This document shows positions 6,840 to 14,045 of a DNA stretch of 35,620 bases, piece by piece (the first letter of the stretch is position 1; the number at the start of each line of letters is the position of its first letter). Source of the stretch: an uncultured Blautia sp. (lineage in GTDB: Bacteria; Bacillota; Clostridia; Lachnospirales; Lachnospiraceae); assembly GCA_900543715.1 (NCBI GenBank), contig UQSX01000022.1:1-35620 (forward strand), read 5' to 3'. A program made the position numbers and the translations under genes. Under the pieces are notes generated by a model. That model had not been told where the DNA came from. It did not search any database and saw only the letters and a program-made list of their open reading frames with translations.

Positions 6840-7160
6840 ATGAATGGAAAAAAACTCTACATAATATATGCAGAAGAACTTTTGCTCTATCTGTTGCTTC
6901 ACCTTATTCAAATTCAGAAGGGGCTTTTTTTACCAGCAGTTTTTATAGGAATCCTGGCAGTTCTTTTTCTATGGGCGGTTGTCTTTCTGCTGTTTTTTCT
7001 GGTAAGGAAGATCCGAAAAAAGGAGCGGTGGAAGTGGTGGGAATTCCTTTTTCTGCCTCTTCAAAGTATATATTCCATTCAACAGTCAAACCCGAATGGT
7101 GGGATTATACTGGGGCGTATCAACAGCTGCAGGATGTATCATTGCTTGCAAGTCTTATAG
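6840..7160 (+). CDS. Small predicted membrane protein, unrecognised
   Basis: From the ATG at 6840 (GGAGG at 6830-6834) the ORF encodes 106 residues. Two hydrophobic stretches (about 8-24 and 28-55) are followed by a basic patch (RKIRKKERWKWW). The last ~30 residues (SNPNGGIILGRINSC...) look like low-quality sequence and overlap the next ORF in another frame. The C-terminus may thus be a frameshift product and the whole a decayed gene. No family recognised. It sits 20 bp behind the Rpn pseudogene, in a stretch where most genes are broken. Confidence 0.4.
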   Translation: MNGKKLYIIYAEELLLYLLLHLIQIQKGLFLPAVFIGILAVLFLWAVVFLLFFLVRKIRKKERWKWWEFLFLPLQSIYSIQQSNPNGGIILGRINSCRMYHCLQVL

Positions 7161-7546
7161 ATTGGTATATGACGGAAAATTCAAAGATTAAGGGTTGGAT
7201 TTTGTGTGCGGAATACGCAGGATATTCTTGCTTAAGTATTGAGAATTTAGGATACGACGATAACGGGCAATTTGTAATGGAACAGCAATTGGAACCATTG
7301 CTGATACAAGCGGAAACTTACGCAAAAGAAAAAGGTTATCGAAATCTAAAATACATAATCGGCTCAACAGAAATGTCGTGTCACGGAAAACTCATCCTGG
7401 ATTTCGCAGCAGAATTGAAAGACTTAAAATCGTACAATAGGAAACACTTTGATTATTTCGTGGACTACGGCTTTAAGCCAACGGGTTTTATTCCGAATTG
7501 TTACGGAAATAATTACCACGGTATTGTTATGATAAAGCAATTATAA
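6971..7546 (+). CDS. GNAT-like acetyltransferase, probably N-terminally disrupted
   Basis: The frame is open for 191 codons, but the first ~60 overlap the membrane ORF and have no convincing ribosome-binding site, so the start is uncertain. The region from about 7160 on looks like a real protein. A helix (EPLLIQAETYAKEKGYRNLKYII) and a C-terminal FDYFVDYGFKPTGFIP ... YHGIVMIKQL resemble the last helix and strands of GNAT acetyltransferases. The acetyl-CoA-binding R/QxxGxG/A loop is not evident. From about 7150 the DNA is more AT-rich and its codon choice differs from the flanking genes, suggesting acquired sequence. It may be a fragment of a GNAT gene fused by rearrangement to the 3' end of the membrane ORF. 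Confidence 0.45.
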   Translation: MGGCLSAVFSGKEDPKKGAVEVVGIPFSASSKYIFHSTVKPEWWDYTGAYQQLQDVSLLASLIDWYMTENSKIKGWILCAEYAGYSCLSIENLGYDDNGQFVMEQQLEPLLIQAETYAKEKGYRNLKYIIGSTEMSCHGKLILDFAAELKDLKSYNRKHFDYFVDYGFKPTGFIPNCYGNNYHGIVMIKQL

Positions 7547-7552
7547 GGGAAG

Positions 7553-7697
7553 AACAAGGGGCTGTCGCATGTCAGGAATATTTATACATTTTATGCGAAT
7601 TTGTCGAGCATAGCTTTGAGACTATAGGCTCAAAGCGGCACAGACTGAGCAATAAAATGTATAAATATTCTCGATTTTGATTCGACAGCTCCTTGTT
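7553..7697 (+). repeat. Palindromic MITE-like element, copy 2
   Basis: The outer arms 7553-7567 and 7683-7697 pair over 15 bp with one G-U. The 109 bp at 7572-7680 are the exact reverse complement of copy 1 (1334-1442). The central GCTTTGAG/CTCAAAGC hairpin and the 18-bp AT-rich arms are intact. It lies between two convergent genes, the GNAT-like ORF and the histidine kinase, so it could terminate both transcripts. Confidence 0.85.
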
Positions 7698-7706
7698 CTG
7701 TGAATA

Positions 7707-8996
7707 TCATTCCCCATACGGAATTTTTAAAAGAAAAGTACAGCCTCCCCCGGGAGTGTCTTTCAAGATCAGGTCCCCCTTGTGGAGCTTTGCCAGCTCT
7801 TTTCCAACAGGAAGGCCCAGGCCGAAGTGGCCTTTTTGATTCCGGGATTTATCCTGCTGGTAAAATCGGTCAAAAACAGCTTCTTTTTCAGAATCGGGAA
7901 TACCTTTGCCATGGTCCGCTACGGAAAAGCAGAGATATTTTTTCTCAAGAAAGATTTCCAGCTCTATGGATTTCCCCTGACCGGTGTAAGACATGGCGTT
8001 GTCCATAAGAACAGACAGGATCTGGATGATCCGGTTTCTGTCACAGCGGATTTTAGGAAGTTCCATGTCCGGCAGCTTCAGCTCCAGAGGAATCTGATTT
8101 TGCCTGCACAGAGGCTGGTAAATTTCATAGACATCTAAAAGCAGGGTATCCCCGTCACAGAGTTCCAGAGTAAGATTCCACTTTTGGGAGTCTGCAGAAG
8201 CCAGGATTAACAGGTCTTTTATCAGCGTATTCATGCGGGAACACTCTTTTTCGATATTTTCTATCATGGCTGGAGTGTCTTGAGGAGAAGTCTTTATGGC
8301 GGAAGCGCTGGCCTGGATCACGGCAAGGGGAGAGCGCAGCTCGTGGGAAGCAGCGGCGATAAATTCCGCCTGTTTCTGCTTGCTTTCTTTTAGTGGAGCC
8401 AGGGTTTTTCCTACGAATTTCCAGCTTACTCCTCCCAACAGAAGAAATCCCAGGATTCCTGCTGCTGCAAAGAACAGCCCCTGAAAGAATGCCTGCCTTT
8501 CAGCTGAGGTAATATCCTGGAGGACCAGAAGGGTCTTTTTGCCGGCATCCGTAGCTGACTGGAGTGCCATACCACAGTAGGAATCCCCGGAATTTCCCGC
8601 AAGATAAAAAAGAGTGCTCTGACGGGTGCTTCCCGGAGAAAGATGATTATCAGAAAGGCCCTCTAAGGAGGCCTGTTCCATAGCCTTATTGATCAGCACT
8701 TTACGGTCTGTGGCAGGATCCCATGCTCCGGGAAAGAATAGGGAATCCCCATTTTCTTCTACATGGATGATCAGACGGTTATCTGTTTCCATTTGAGCCA
8801 GCCACTGGTCAGAGAAGAAGGATTGAGACTGAAACTGATTGGAAAGATTCAGGAACAGGCTGGAGAACAGGGCCTGGTTCCTGGACTCTACAGCTCCTTT
8901 CATATAAAAGAAGCAGACCAGAAGGATTCCAGCCAGGATAATCCCGCAGGTAAGGGAATAGAAAAAAGTCAGTCGTTTCTGGAGTTTTCGGAACAT
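7707..8996 (-). CDS. Sensor histidine kinase
   Basis: The 429-residue membrane kinase has two transmembrane segments (about 11-33 and 171-192) enclosing an extracellular sensor of about 135 residues. A HisKA domain follows with H218 in AAASHELRSPLAVIQAS. The HATPase domain has the N box (ILSVLMDNAMSYTG), DHGKGIP, and a G box (GHFGLGLPVGKEL). The ATG at 8996 starts one base after the regulator stop and is preceded by GGGGAGG; the frame open to 9038 lies inside the regulator. It is the second gene of a regulator-kinase operon facing the transport operon at 10011, which it most likely controls. The signal is unknown. Confidence 0.9.
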   Translation of the reverse strand: MFRKLQKRLTFFYSLTCGIILAGILLVCFFYMKGAVESRNQALFSSLFLNLSNQFQSQSFFSDQWLAQMETDNRLIIHVEENGDSLFFPGAWDPATDRKVLINKAMEQASLEGLSDNHLSPGSTRQSTLFYLAGNSGDSYCGMALQSATDAGKKTLLVLQDITSAERQAFFQGLFFAAAGILGFLLLGGVSWKFVGKTLAPLKESKQKQAEFIAAASHELRSPLAVIQASASAIKTSPQDTPAMIENIEKECSRMNTLIKDLLILASADSQKWNLTLELCDGDTLLLDVYEIYQPLCRQNQIPLELKLPDMELPKIRCDRNRIIQILSVLMDNAMSYTGQGKSIELEIFLEKKYLCFSVADHGKGIPDSEKEAVFDRFYQQDKSRNQKGHFGLGLPVGKELAKLHKGDLILKDTPGGGCTFLLKIPYGE

Positions 8997-8997
8997 G

Positions 8998-9681
8998 TTA
9001 GCTTTCCTCCCCTGCTTCCATTTTGTAGCCCACACCATGGACTGTAGTGATTTTAACTTTTGTTTTTAAAGCTTTGAGCCGTCTCCGGAGAAAATAGATA
9101 TAGTTGTCTAAATTTCCGTCTTCCACTTCTGCGTCAGCTCCCCATACATAGGATAGGAGAGTGGCTCTTTTCAGGCACTGTTCTGGATTTTTCATGAAAT
9201 ATTCCATAAGACCGGATTCTTTTTTGGACAGGGAAAGAGTATTTTCCCCACAGGAAAGCTCCAGTTTCTGAAGATCAAAAGAAAGGTCTTTCCAGACAAG
9301 TCGTCCGGGAGCCTGAAGCTGCTGAGGCCTTCTGGTAAGAGCCCGGATACGTGCCAGAAGCTCTTCTGGGGCAAAGGGTTTCGTAATATAGTCATCTGCC
9401 CCTTCATCCAGCCCATGGATCTTGTCATCCAGAGTGTCCATAGCTGTAGCCATTATCACAGGGGTCTGAATGCCTCGCTTCCTTATGGTATTCAGCAGTG
9501 TCAGGCCATCCAGCTCGGGAAGCATACGGTCCAGGATCATAAGATCATAGACATTCTGGAGGGCATAAAACAGCCCGTCGGTCCCGTTATTACATATATC
9601 TGTATCATAGCCCTGGCTCTTAAAGTGGATCAGCAGAGCCTGGCATAGATCTTTATCATCTTCTACGAATAATATCCTCAT
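8998..9681 (-). CDS. OmpR-family response regulator
   Basis: The 227-residue regulator has a receiver domain with D51 as phospho-acceptor (YDLMILDRMLPELDG) and the conserved lysine in YITKPF. It has an OmpR/PhoB-type winged helix ending in ITTVHGVGYKME. AGGTAGG lies ahead of the start. It heads a two-gene operon with the kinase. Divergently, about 200 bp away, is an array of four 11-bp repeats (9867-9921) of the kind OmpR-family proteins bind. A palindromic element (copy 3) lies between its start codon and that array, and may have displaced an originally shared control region. Confidence 0.92.
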   Translation of the reverse strand: MRILFVEDDKDLCQALLIHFKSQGYDTDICNNGTDGLFYALQNVYDLMILDRMLPELDGLTLLNTIRKRGIQTPVIMATAMDTLDDKIHGLDEGADDYITKPFAPEELLARIRALTRRPQQLQAPGRLVWKDLSFDLQKLELSCGENTLSLSKKESGLMEYFMKNPEQCLKRATLLSYVWGADAEVEDGNLDNYIYFLRRRLKALKTKVKITTVHGVGYKMEAGEES

Positions 9682-9719
9682 AAAAACCTACCTTTTCCTA
9701 TATAATATGGAGCATAGCA

Positions 9720-9850
9720 AAACATATATCAGGAATATTTATACATTTTATGCGAATTTGTCGAGCACAGCTTTGAGACCATAGGCTCAAAGCAGCGCAG
9801 ACTGAGCAATAAAATGTATAAATATTCTCGATTTTGTTTCATGTGACAAT
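9720..9850 (+). repeat. Palindromic MITE-like element, copy 3
   Basis: Bases 9729-9836 match copy 2 with four internal substitutions (about 96% identity), in the same orientation. The 18-bp AT arms are unchanged. Two of the four substitutions replace weak or mismatched positions beside the central hairpin by C-G pairs, consistent with selection on folding. The outer arms have decayed on the left side (AACATATATCAGG kept, no partner for TTTCATGTGACAATTCC on the right). It sits within the divergent control region of the two-component system and the transport operon. Confidence 0.8.
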
Positions 9851-9864
9851 TCCATTCTATCACA

Positions 9865-9923
9865 GAATTCTCTAAAAATTCTCGAAAAATCCCTCTGTAT
9901 TTTTCAAGATTTTTAGAGAATTT
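9865..9923. promoter_or_regulatory. Four 11-bp half-sites forming a long inverted repeat (candidate response-regulator operator)
   Basis: ATTCTCTAAAA (9867-9877) and ATTCTCGAAAA (9878-9888) are direct tandem repeats. The complementary strand of 9921-9900 reads ATTCTCTAAAA then ATCTTGAAAAA. The two pairs face each other across an 8-base centre. An 11-bp repeat period is typical for OmpR/PhoB-type regulators. The site ends 5 bp ahead of the -10 region of the transport operon and covers the place of a missing -35. Confidence 0.6.
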
Positions 9924-9925
9924 CC

Positions 9926-9934
9926 TGTTATGAT
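9926..9934 (+). promoter_or_regulatory. Extended -10 promoter of the transport operon
   Basis: TG-T-TATGAT occupies 9926-9934. No -35-like hexamer lies 16-18 bp upstream, where AAGATT is found instead. The promoter therefore probably depends on an activator bound at the adjoining 11-bp repeats. The predicted start is near 9941. Confidence 0.5.
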
Positions 9935-9937
9935 GAT

Positions 9938-9984
9938 AGCGTCGACATACAAGGGAGGCGCTTGGCCCCTTGTATACCGACGCT
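9938..9984 (+). promoter_or_regulatory. 5'-terminal mRNA hairpin of the transport operon
   Basis: AGCGTCG (9938-9944) pairs with CGACGCT (9978-9984). ATACAAGGG (9947-9955) pairs with CCCTTGTAT (9967-9975). Only an AC/AC internal loop separates the two helices, and the terminal loop has 11 bases. The hairpin begins at the predicted transcript start and ends about 10 nt before the GAAAGGAGA ribosome-binding site. No T-run follows, so it is not a terminator. Possible roles are mRNA 5'-end protection or a protein-binding site. Confidence 0.6.
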
Positions 9985-10010
9985 GCAGAAACGAGAAAGG
10001 AGAGACAATC

Positions 10011-12308
10011 ATGAATCTGAAGAAAGGAATCTGCCTTCTTCTGGCAGGAACCCTTGGATTAGGGACTCTGGGAGGATGCAGTCAGGAAGATAATACAGAA
10101 GATACAGCCAGTGCCAAAGGCGGGTACATAGAGGAAGAGATGGAGGCTCCCTGGCAGGAGGGAGAATACTATCTGGGAAGCTTTTATGATCAGGAGGGAA
10201 CCCTGGAGGTATATACAGAGCTTTCTTCCGACAGCGGATCCAGTCAGATTTTCTCCTATACCTACACAGGAGGAGGAAACTGGGAACAGCAGGAAGAAAC
10301 CTGGACAGAAAACCTTCTGGGAACAGATAAAAGCATCTATTCCATGATACAGGGAGAAGACCAGAATCTCTATCTGATGACTTTAGGAAATACCCAGGAG
10401 GAAAGCACTGAGCAGGAAGAGGAGCAGGCAGCAGAATCCGGGGAGGTGGATATAGAAGACCTGATCCAGGACTGGCATCTCTACCGATATACCGGAGAGG
10501 GAGAACCCCAGGAGCTTATACCGGAGTGTCTTACAGAGGAAGGACAGAGAGAAGCAGGAGGATTTTTTCCATATTATTTCGGTGTAAACCAGGATGGAAA
10601 TCCGGCCTTCATGGGAATGGGGTCTGATATTATCCTATATAATGCAGAAACAGGGAAAGAACAGTACACTTTTCCTGCCTATATGCTGATGAATACTTCT
10701 GACAAAATGGCGGATATCAGCGGCAATACCCTGGCAGTCCTGGGAAATGAAGATAAGGAACTGATTCTTTATGATACCCAGACAGGAGAAGAAACAGGAA
10801 CCATTGATTTTGGAGATCAGGACCGGGGGCATCTCTGTGCCGCCGGAGATGGTACTTTTTATCTTGCAAATTCCAAGGGGATCTTTGTTTACAAGGAAGA
10901 TGGAAGCATCGTGGAGCAGATTTATGACGCAAGCCGGGGAATCATGGGAGAAATGGCAGGAAATCTTATTATGAACAATTTCCTGGCAGGAGAAGATGAT
11001 GATTTTTATGCCCTGTATACGGACTACGAGACCCAGAAGCTGAGTATCTGCTATTACTATTACAACGGCTCTGTTACCAGCCAGGTAGAAAATGAGCTGT
11101 CTGTTTACAGTCTCTATGAAAGCGCAATGATCGAGGATGCAGTGCGGAAATACCAGCGGGAACACCCAGAAACAGAGATTACCTATGAATATGCGGTGGA
11201 AAGTGACGGTTCAGGAAATCCGGAAGATGCTATCGACACTTTGAATACCCAGCTTTTAAACAAAGAAGGGCCAGATGTGCTTCTCCTGGATGACTTGCCG
11301 GTAGACTCTTATATAGAAAGAGGGGTACTGGCAGATATGACTGATTTTGTCCAGCAGCTTATTTCAGATGGGACCATACTGGAGAATATTGTGGAAGGTA
11401 CAGCTTCTGACGGGAAAAACTACGAGTTGCCGGCAGCCTTTTCTCTTCCGGTATTTTACGGTGTTCAGGAAACCATAGACCGACTTGACAGTCTGGACAG
11501 TATTTCAGACTATATGGATAAAAATCCTGACAGCAAGGTGCTGGGAGCGGCTTCTCTTCAGCAGGTAGCCTATCTGCTGTTTGCAGCCAACTATCAGGAT
11601 ATTCAGGAAAAAGAAGTGTTTTCTCAGGAAGCCCTGGTGAAGATTTTAGAGACCGCAAAGGCTGTCTGGGATGCCAATCCCTCTGACGCTATGGAAGAGG
11701 CCTGGGTAACTGGTTTCAGCAGTCAGATAAAATCAGGAAAGGGAATTTCAGTTTTTGGCTCTATTGGAATGGATGAACTTTATGACGAAACTGACATTAC
11801 AGGTGTGCAGGATATAACAGGAATCAGCAGTATGGCCATGATGTTTGACATTCTTTCGAAACATCCGGAAATGACAGTGGAAAATATAAATAATATGTAC
11901 ATTCCGGCAAATCGTATGGGAATCAACAGCTCCACTCAGAATAAGACTTTAGCTGAAGATTTTATAGAAACGGTACTTTCCGACGAAATCCAGACAGGAG
12001 ATTACCTGGAAGGTCTTCCCATAAGAACAGAAAGCCTGGAGAAACTGCCACAGATTTCAGACGCTTCGGACATGACCATCAGCAGCAGCTATGACGGAGG
12101 CGCTGCCAGGGAATATGGCATGCCTAAGGCTGACCAGGTACAGCAGATTGTGGATATAGCTAAAGCAGTTGACACACCTCTTATGCTGGAGCTGACAGTG
12201 AGAAATACCTTCCTGGAATGTGTGGAAAATTATGCAGGAGGCGATGTCAGTGCACAAGATGCAGCACAGGATATGGTGGACAAAATGGAACTGTACCTGG
12301 CGGAATAG
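10011..12308 (+). CDS. Lipoprotein with extracellular solute-binding domain and large N-terminal extension
   Basis: The 765-residue lipoprotein has a lipobox ending at C23 (LGTLGGC). Residues of about 45-390 are an acidic, aromatic-rich extension with repeated short strands (GGNWEQQ, GNTLAVLGNEDKELILYDTQTGE, AAGDGTFYLANSKGIFVYKEDG). These look like blades of a beta-propeller. The C-terminal ~370 residues look like a family 1 ABC solute-binding protein (AVRKYQREHPETEITYEY, LLNKEGPDVLLLDDLPVDSYIERGVLADMTDF, a SGKGISVFGSIG region). Ordinary CUT1 binding proteins are about 400-450 residues. The start at 10011 follows GAAAGGAGA. It heads the operon with two CUT1-type permeases; the extension could sense or bind a second ligand on the cell surface. 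The substrate is unknown. Confidence 0.8.
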   Translation: MNLKKGICLLLAGTLGLGTLGGCSQEDNTEDTASAKGGYIEEEMEAPWQEGEYYLGSFYDQEGTLEVYTELSSDSGSSQIFSYTYTGGGNWEQQEETWTENLLGTDKSIYSMIQGEDQNLYLMTLGNTQEESTEQEEEQAAESGEVDIEDLIQDWHLYRYTGEGEPQELIPECLTEEGQREAGGFFPYYFGVNQDGNPAFMGMGSDIILYNAETGKEQYTFPAYMLMNTSDKMADISGNTLAVLGNEDKELILYDTQTGEETGTIDFGDQDRGHLCAAGDGTFYLANSKGIFVYKEDGSIVEQIYDASRGIMGEMAGNLIMNNFLAGEDDDFYALYTDYETQKLSICYYYYNGSVTSQVENELSVYSLYESAMIEDAVRKYQREHPETEITYEYAVESDGSGNPEDAIDTLNTQLLNKEGPDVLLLDDLPVDSYIERGVLADMTDFVQQLISDGTILENIVEGTASDGKNYELPAAFSLPVFYGVQETIDRLDSLDSISDYMDKNPDSKVLGAASLQQVAYLLFAANYQDIQEKEVFSQEALVKILETAKAVWDANPSDAMEEAWVTGFSSQIKSGKGISVFGSIGMDELYDETDITGVQDITGISSMAMMFDILSKHPEMTVENINNMYIPANRMGINSSTQNKTLAEDFIETVLSDEIQTGDYLEGLPIRTESLEKLPQISDASDMTISSSYDGGAAREYGMPKADQVQQIVDIAKAVDTPLMLELTVRNTFLECVENYAGGDVSAQDAAQDMVDKMELYLAE

Positions 12309-12336
12309 GAGAAATCAGGGCAGCAGGAAAAATCGT

Positions 12337-13191
12337 ATAAAAAAACAAAATAAGAAAAAGAATCTGCTGCCCTGGCTCCTTCTGGCCCCCAGTATTCTGG
12401 GGATTGGGATCTTTACACTGATTCCCTTTGCAGACGTATTCCGCCGGTCTTTTCAGAAAGCGGTGGGAACCGGATTTGTAGGGCTGGAGAATTACCGGAC
12501 AGTCATAGAAAACCAGGCATTCAGGCTGGCGGCAGGGAACACAGGGAAATTTCTTCTGATCTGTCTTCCTATGCTCCTGTGTCTTTCCCTTTTCGTTGCC
12601 CTTCTTCTTGAAAGGCTGGGGAGAAAAGGAAATCTTTTAAAAAGCGGCTTTCTCCTTCCCATGGCAGTGCCGGCGGCTTCTGTGGTGCTTTTCTGGCAGC
12701 TTTTCTTTGAACGGGAAGGAATCCTGAACCATCTTCTTGAAAATTTCCATATACAGGGACCAGATTATATGAACAGTCCGGCGGCCTTCGGGGTACTGGT
12801 GACTGTATATATCTGGAAAAACCTGGGCTATGATATGATCCTGTGGCTTTCTGGCCTTCTGGGAATTCCGGAAAGCCTTTACGAGGCGGCCAGGATAGAC
12901 GGAGCCGGAGAAGTTCAGTGTTTCTGGTTTATTACCAGGCCCCTGCTGGTCCAGACCGCATTCCTTACAGGAACTCTGTCCCTGGTCAATGCTTTTAAGG
13001 TCTTCCGGGAGGCCTGGATGATCGCCGGGAATTATCCCCATGACAGCATATACATGCTGCAGAATCTTTTTAATAACTGGTTTACGAAGTTAGACATGCA
13101 GAAGATGACCGCAGGAGCGGTGATGCTGGCGGCTGTGCTGGGAATCTTTCTGATTCTCTGCCAGAAAGCAGAAGAGAGGTGGAAACAGTGA
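12337..13191 (+). CDS. CUT1-family ABC permease (MalF/UgpA-like), start codon atypical
   Basis: This polytopic permease has about six membrane segments and the EAA loop (YEAARIDGAGEVQCFWFITRPLL) that docks the ATPase. The start is a problem. In-frame ATGs exist only inside the preceding gene (12220-12259), would give odd Trp- and Arg-rich N-termini, and lack well-placed sites. The natural N-terminus would be xKKQNKKKNLLPWLLLAP, where position 1 is an ATA (12337) that sits 6 nt after AGGAAA. Possibilities are an ATG mutated to ATA, ATA initiation, or coupled initiation further upstream. From 12337 the protein has 284 residues, normal for the family. It is the second gene of the transport operon. 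No ATPase gene is nearby; in Firmicutes a shared MsmX-type ATPase often serves CUT1 permeases. Confidence 0.82.
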   Translation: MKKQNKKKNLLPWLLLAPSILGIGIFTLIPFADVFRRSFQKAVGTGFVGLENYRTVIENQAFRLAAGNTGKFLLICLPMLLCLSLFVALLLERLGRKGNLLKSGFLLPMAVPAASVVLFWQLFFEREGILNHLLENFHIQGPDYMNSPAAFGVLVTVYIWKNLGYDMILWLSGLLGIPESLYEAARIDGAGEVQCFWFITRPLLVQTAFLTGTLSLVNAFKVFREAWMIAGNYPHDSIYMLQNLFNNWFTKLDMQKMTAGAVMLAAVLGIFLILCQKAEERWKQ

Positions 13192-13192
13192 T

Positions 13193-14038
13193 ATGCGAAA
13201 AAAGAGAATACTGATCTGGATCTTTCTCACAGCAGCGGTTCTTGTGTTTCTGTTTCCGGTGATACTCCTGGGGGTAAATTCTCTTATGGGCCAGGAAGAG
13301 CTGACCGCCAGTTATGGAAGTATCCTTTATGGGAATAAGGGAAATCTGGAATGGAAGCTGTTTCCTCTGTATCCTACCCTGAGAGCTTATATTCAGCTTT
13401 TGCTGGATAGTCCGGACTTTTTCGTTATGTTCTGGAATTCTGTAAGACAGGTATTTCCCATCCTTTTCGGACAGATTCTTTTCGGAATCCCCGCAGCCTG
13501 GGCCCTGGGCAGGTATTCCTTCAGAGGCCGGAGGATCCTGGTCTATCTGTATATGATCCTGATGATCCTTCCTTTTCAGGTGACTATGGTGTCCAGTTAC
13601 AGTGTCCTTTCCTTTTTCAATATTCTGGACACACACTGGGCGGTGATCCTTCCCGGAGTTTTTTCTGCCCTTCCGGTTTTCCTTATGACTAAATTTTTTC
13701 AGGGGATACCAGACTCCCTTCTGGAGGCCGCAAAGGTAGACGGGGCAGGAGAAACCCAGGCTTTTTTCTATGTAGGGCTGCCTCTGGGACTTCCGGGGAT
13801 CATTTCTTCTCTGATTCTGAATTTTTTGGAATACTGGAATGCCATTGAGCCTCCTATGACTTTTTTAAAAACAAAAAGCAAATTTCCTGTTTCCCTGTAT
13901 CTGAGCAGCATTACCTTAAACGATGTGGGAACATCCTTTGCTGCCTCGGTACTGATTATGGCTCCTTCGGTGTTTCTTTTTGCCTGGGGCCAGAGCTATC
14001 TGGAACAGGGGATCATTGCCTCGGGATTAAAGGAGTAA
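13193..14038 (+). CDS. CUT1-family ABC permease (MalG/UgpE-like)
   Basis: This 281-residue inner-membrane permease begins one base after the upstream permease stop. It has six hydrophobic segments. The EAA loop is LLEAAKVDGAGETQAFFYVGLPLGLPG, and the C-terminal segment is typical of MalG-type subunits (LEYWNAIEPPMTFL). With the upstream permease it should form the heterodimeric channel. Both have the G residue of the EAA motif at the usual distance, so ATPase coupling seems intact even though no ATPase gene is present here. GAGGTGG precedes the start. Confidence 0.9.
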   Translation: MRKKRILIWIFLTAAVLVFLFPVILLGVNSLMGQEELTASYGSILYGNKGNLEWKLFPLYPTLRAYIQLLLDSPDFFVMFWNSVRQVFPILFGQILFGIPAAWALGRYSFRGRRILVYLYMILMILPFQVTMVSSYSVLSFFNILDTHWAVILPGVFSALPVFLMTKFFQGIPDSLLEAAKVDGAGETQAFFYVGLPLGLPGIISSLILNFLEYWNAIEPPMTFLKTKSKFPVSLYLSSITLNDVGTSFAASVLIMAPSVFLFAWGQSYLEQGIIASGLKE

Positions 14039-14045
14039 CGACGTT

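Noticed and set aside
1318..9850. Repeated palindromic units considered as a CRISPR array
   Set aside because: The units are over 100 bp, kilobases apart, in both orientations and without spacers or cas genes.
9938..9984. Intrinsic terminator in the leader of the transport operon
   Set aside because: The hairpin is not followed by a T-run and sits directly ahead of a good ribosome-binding site.
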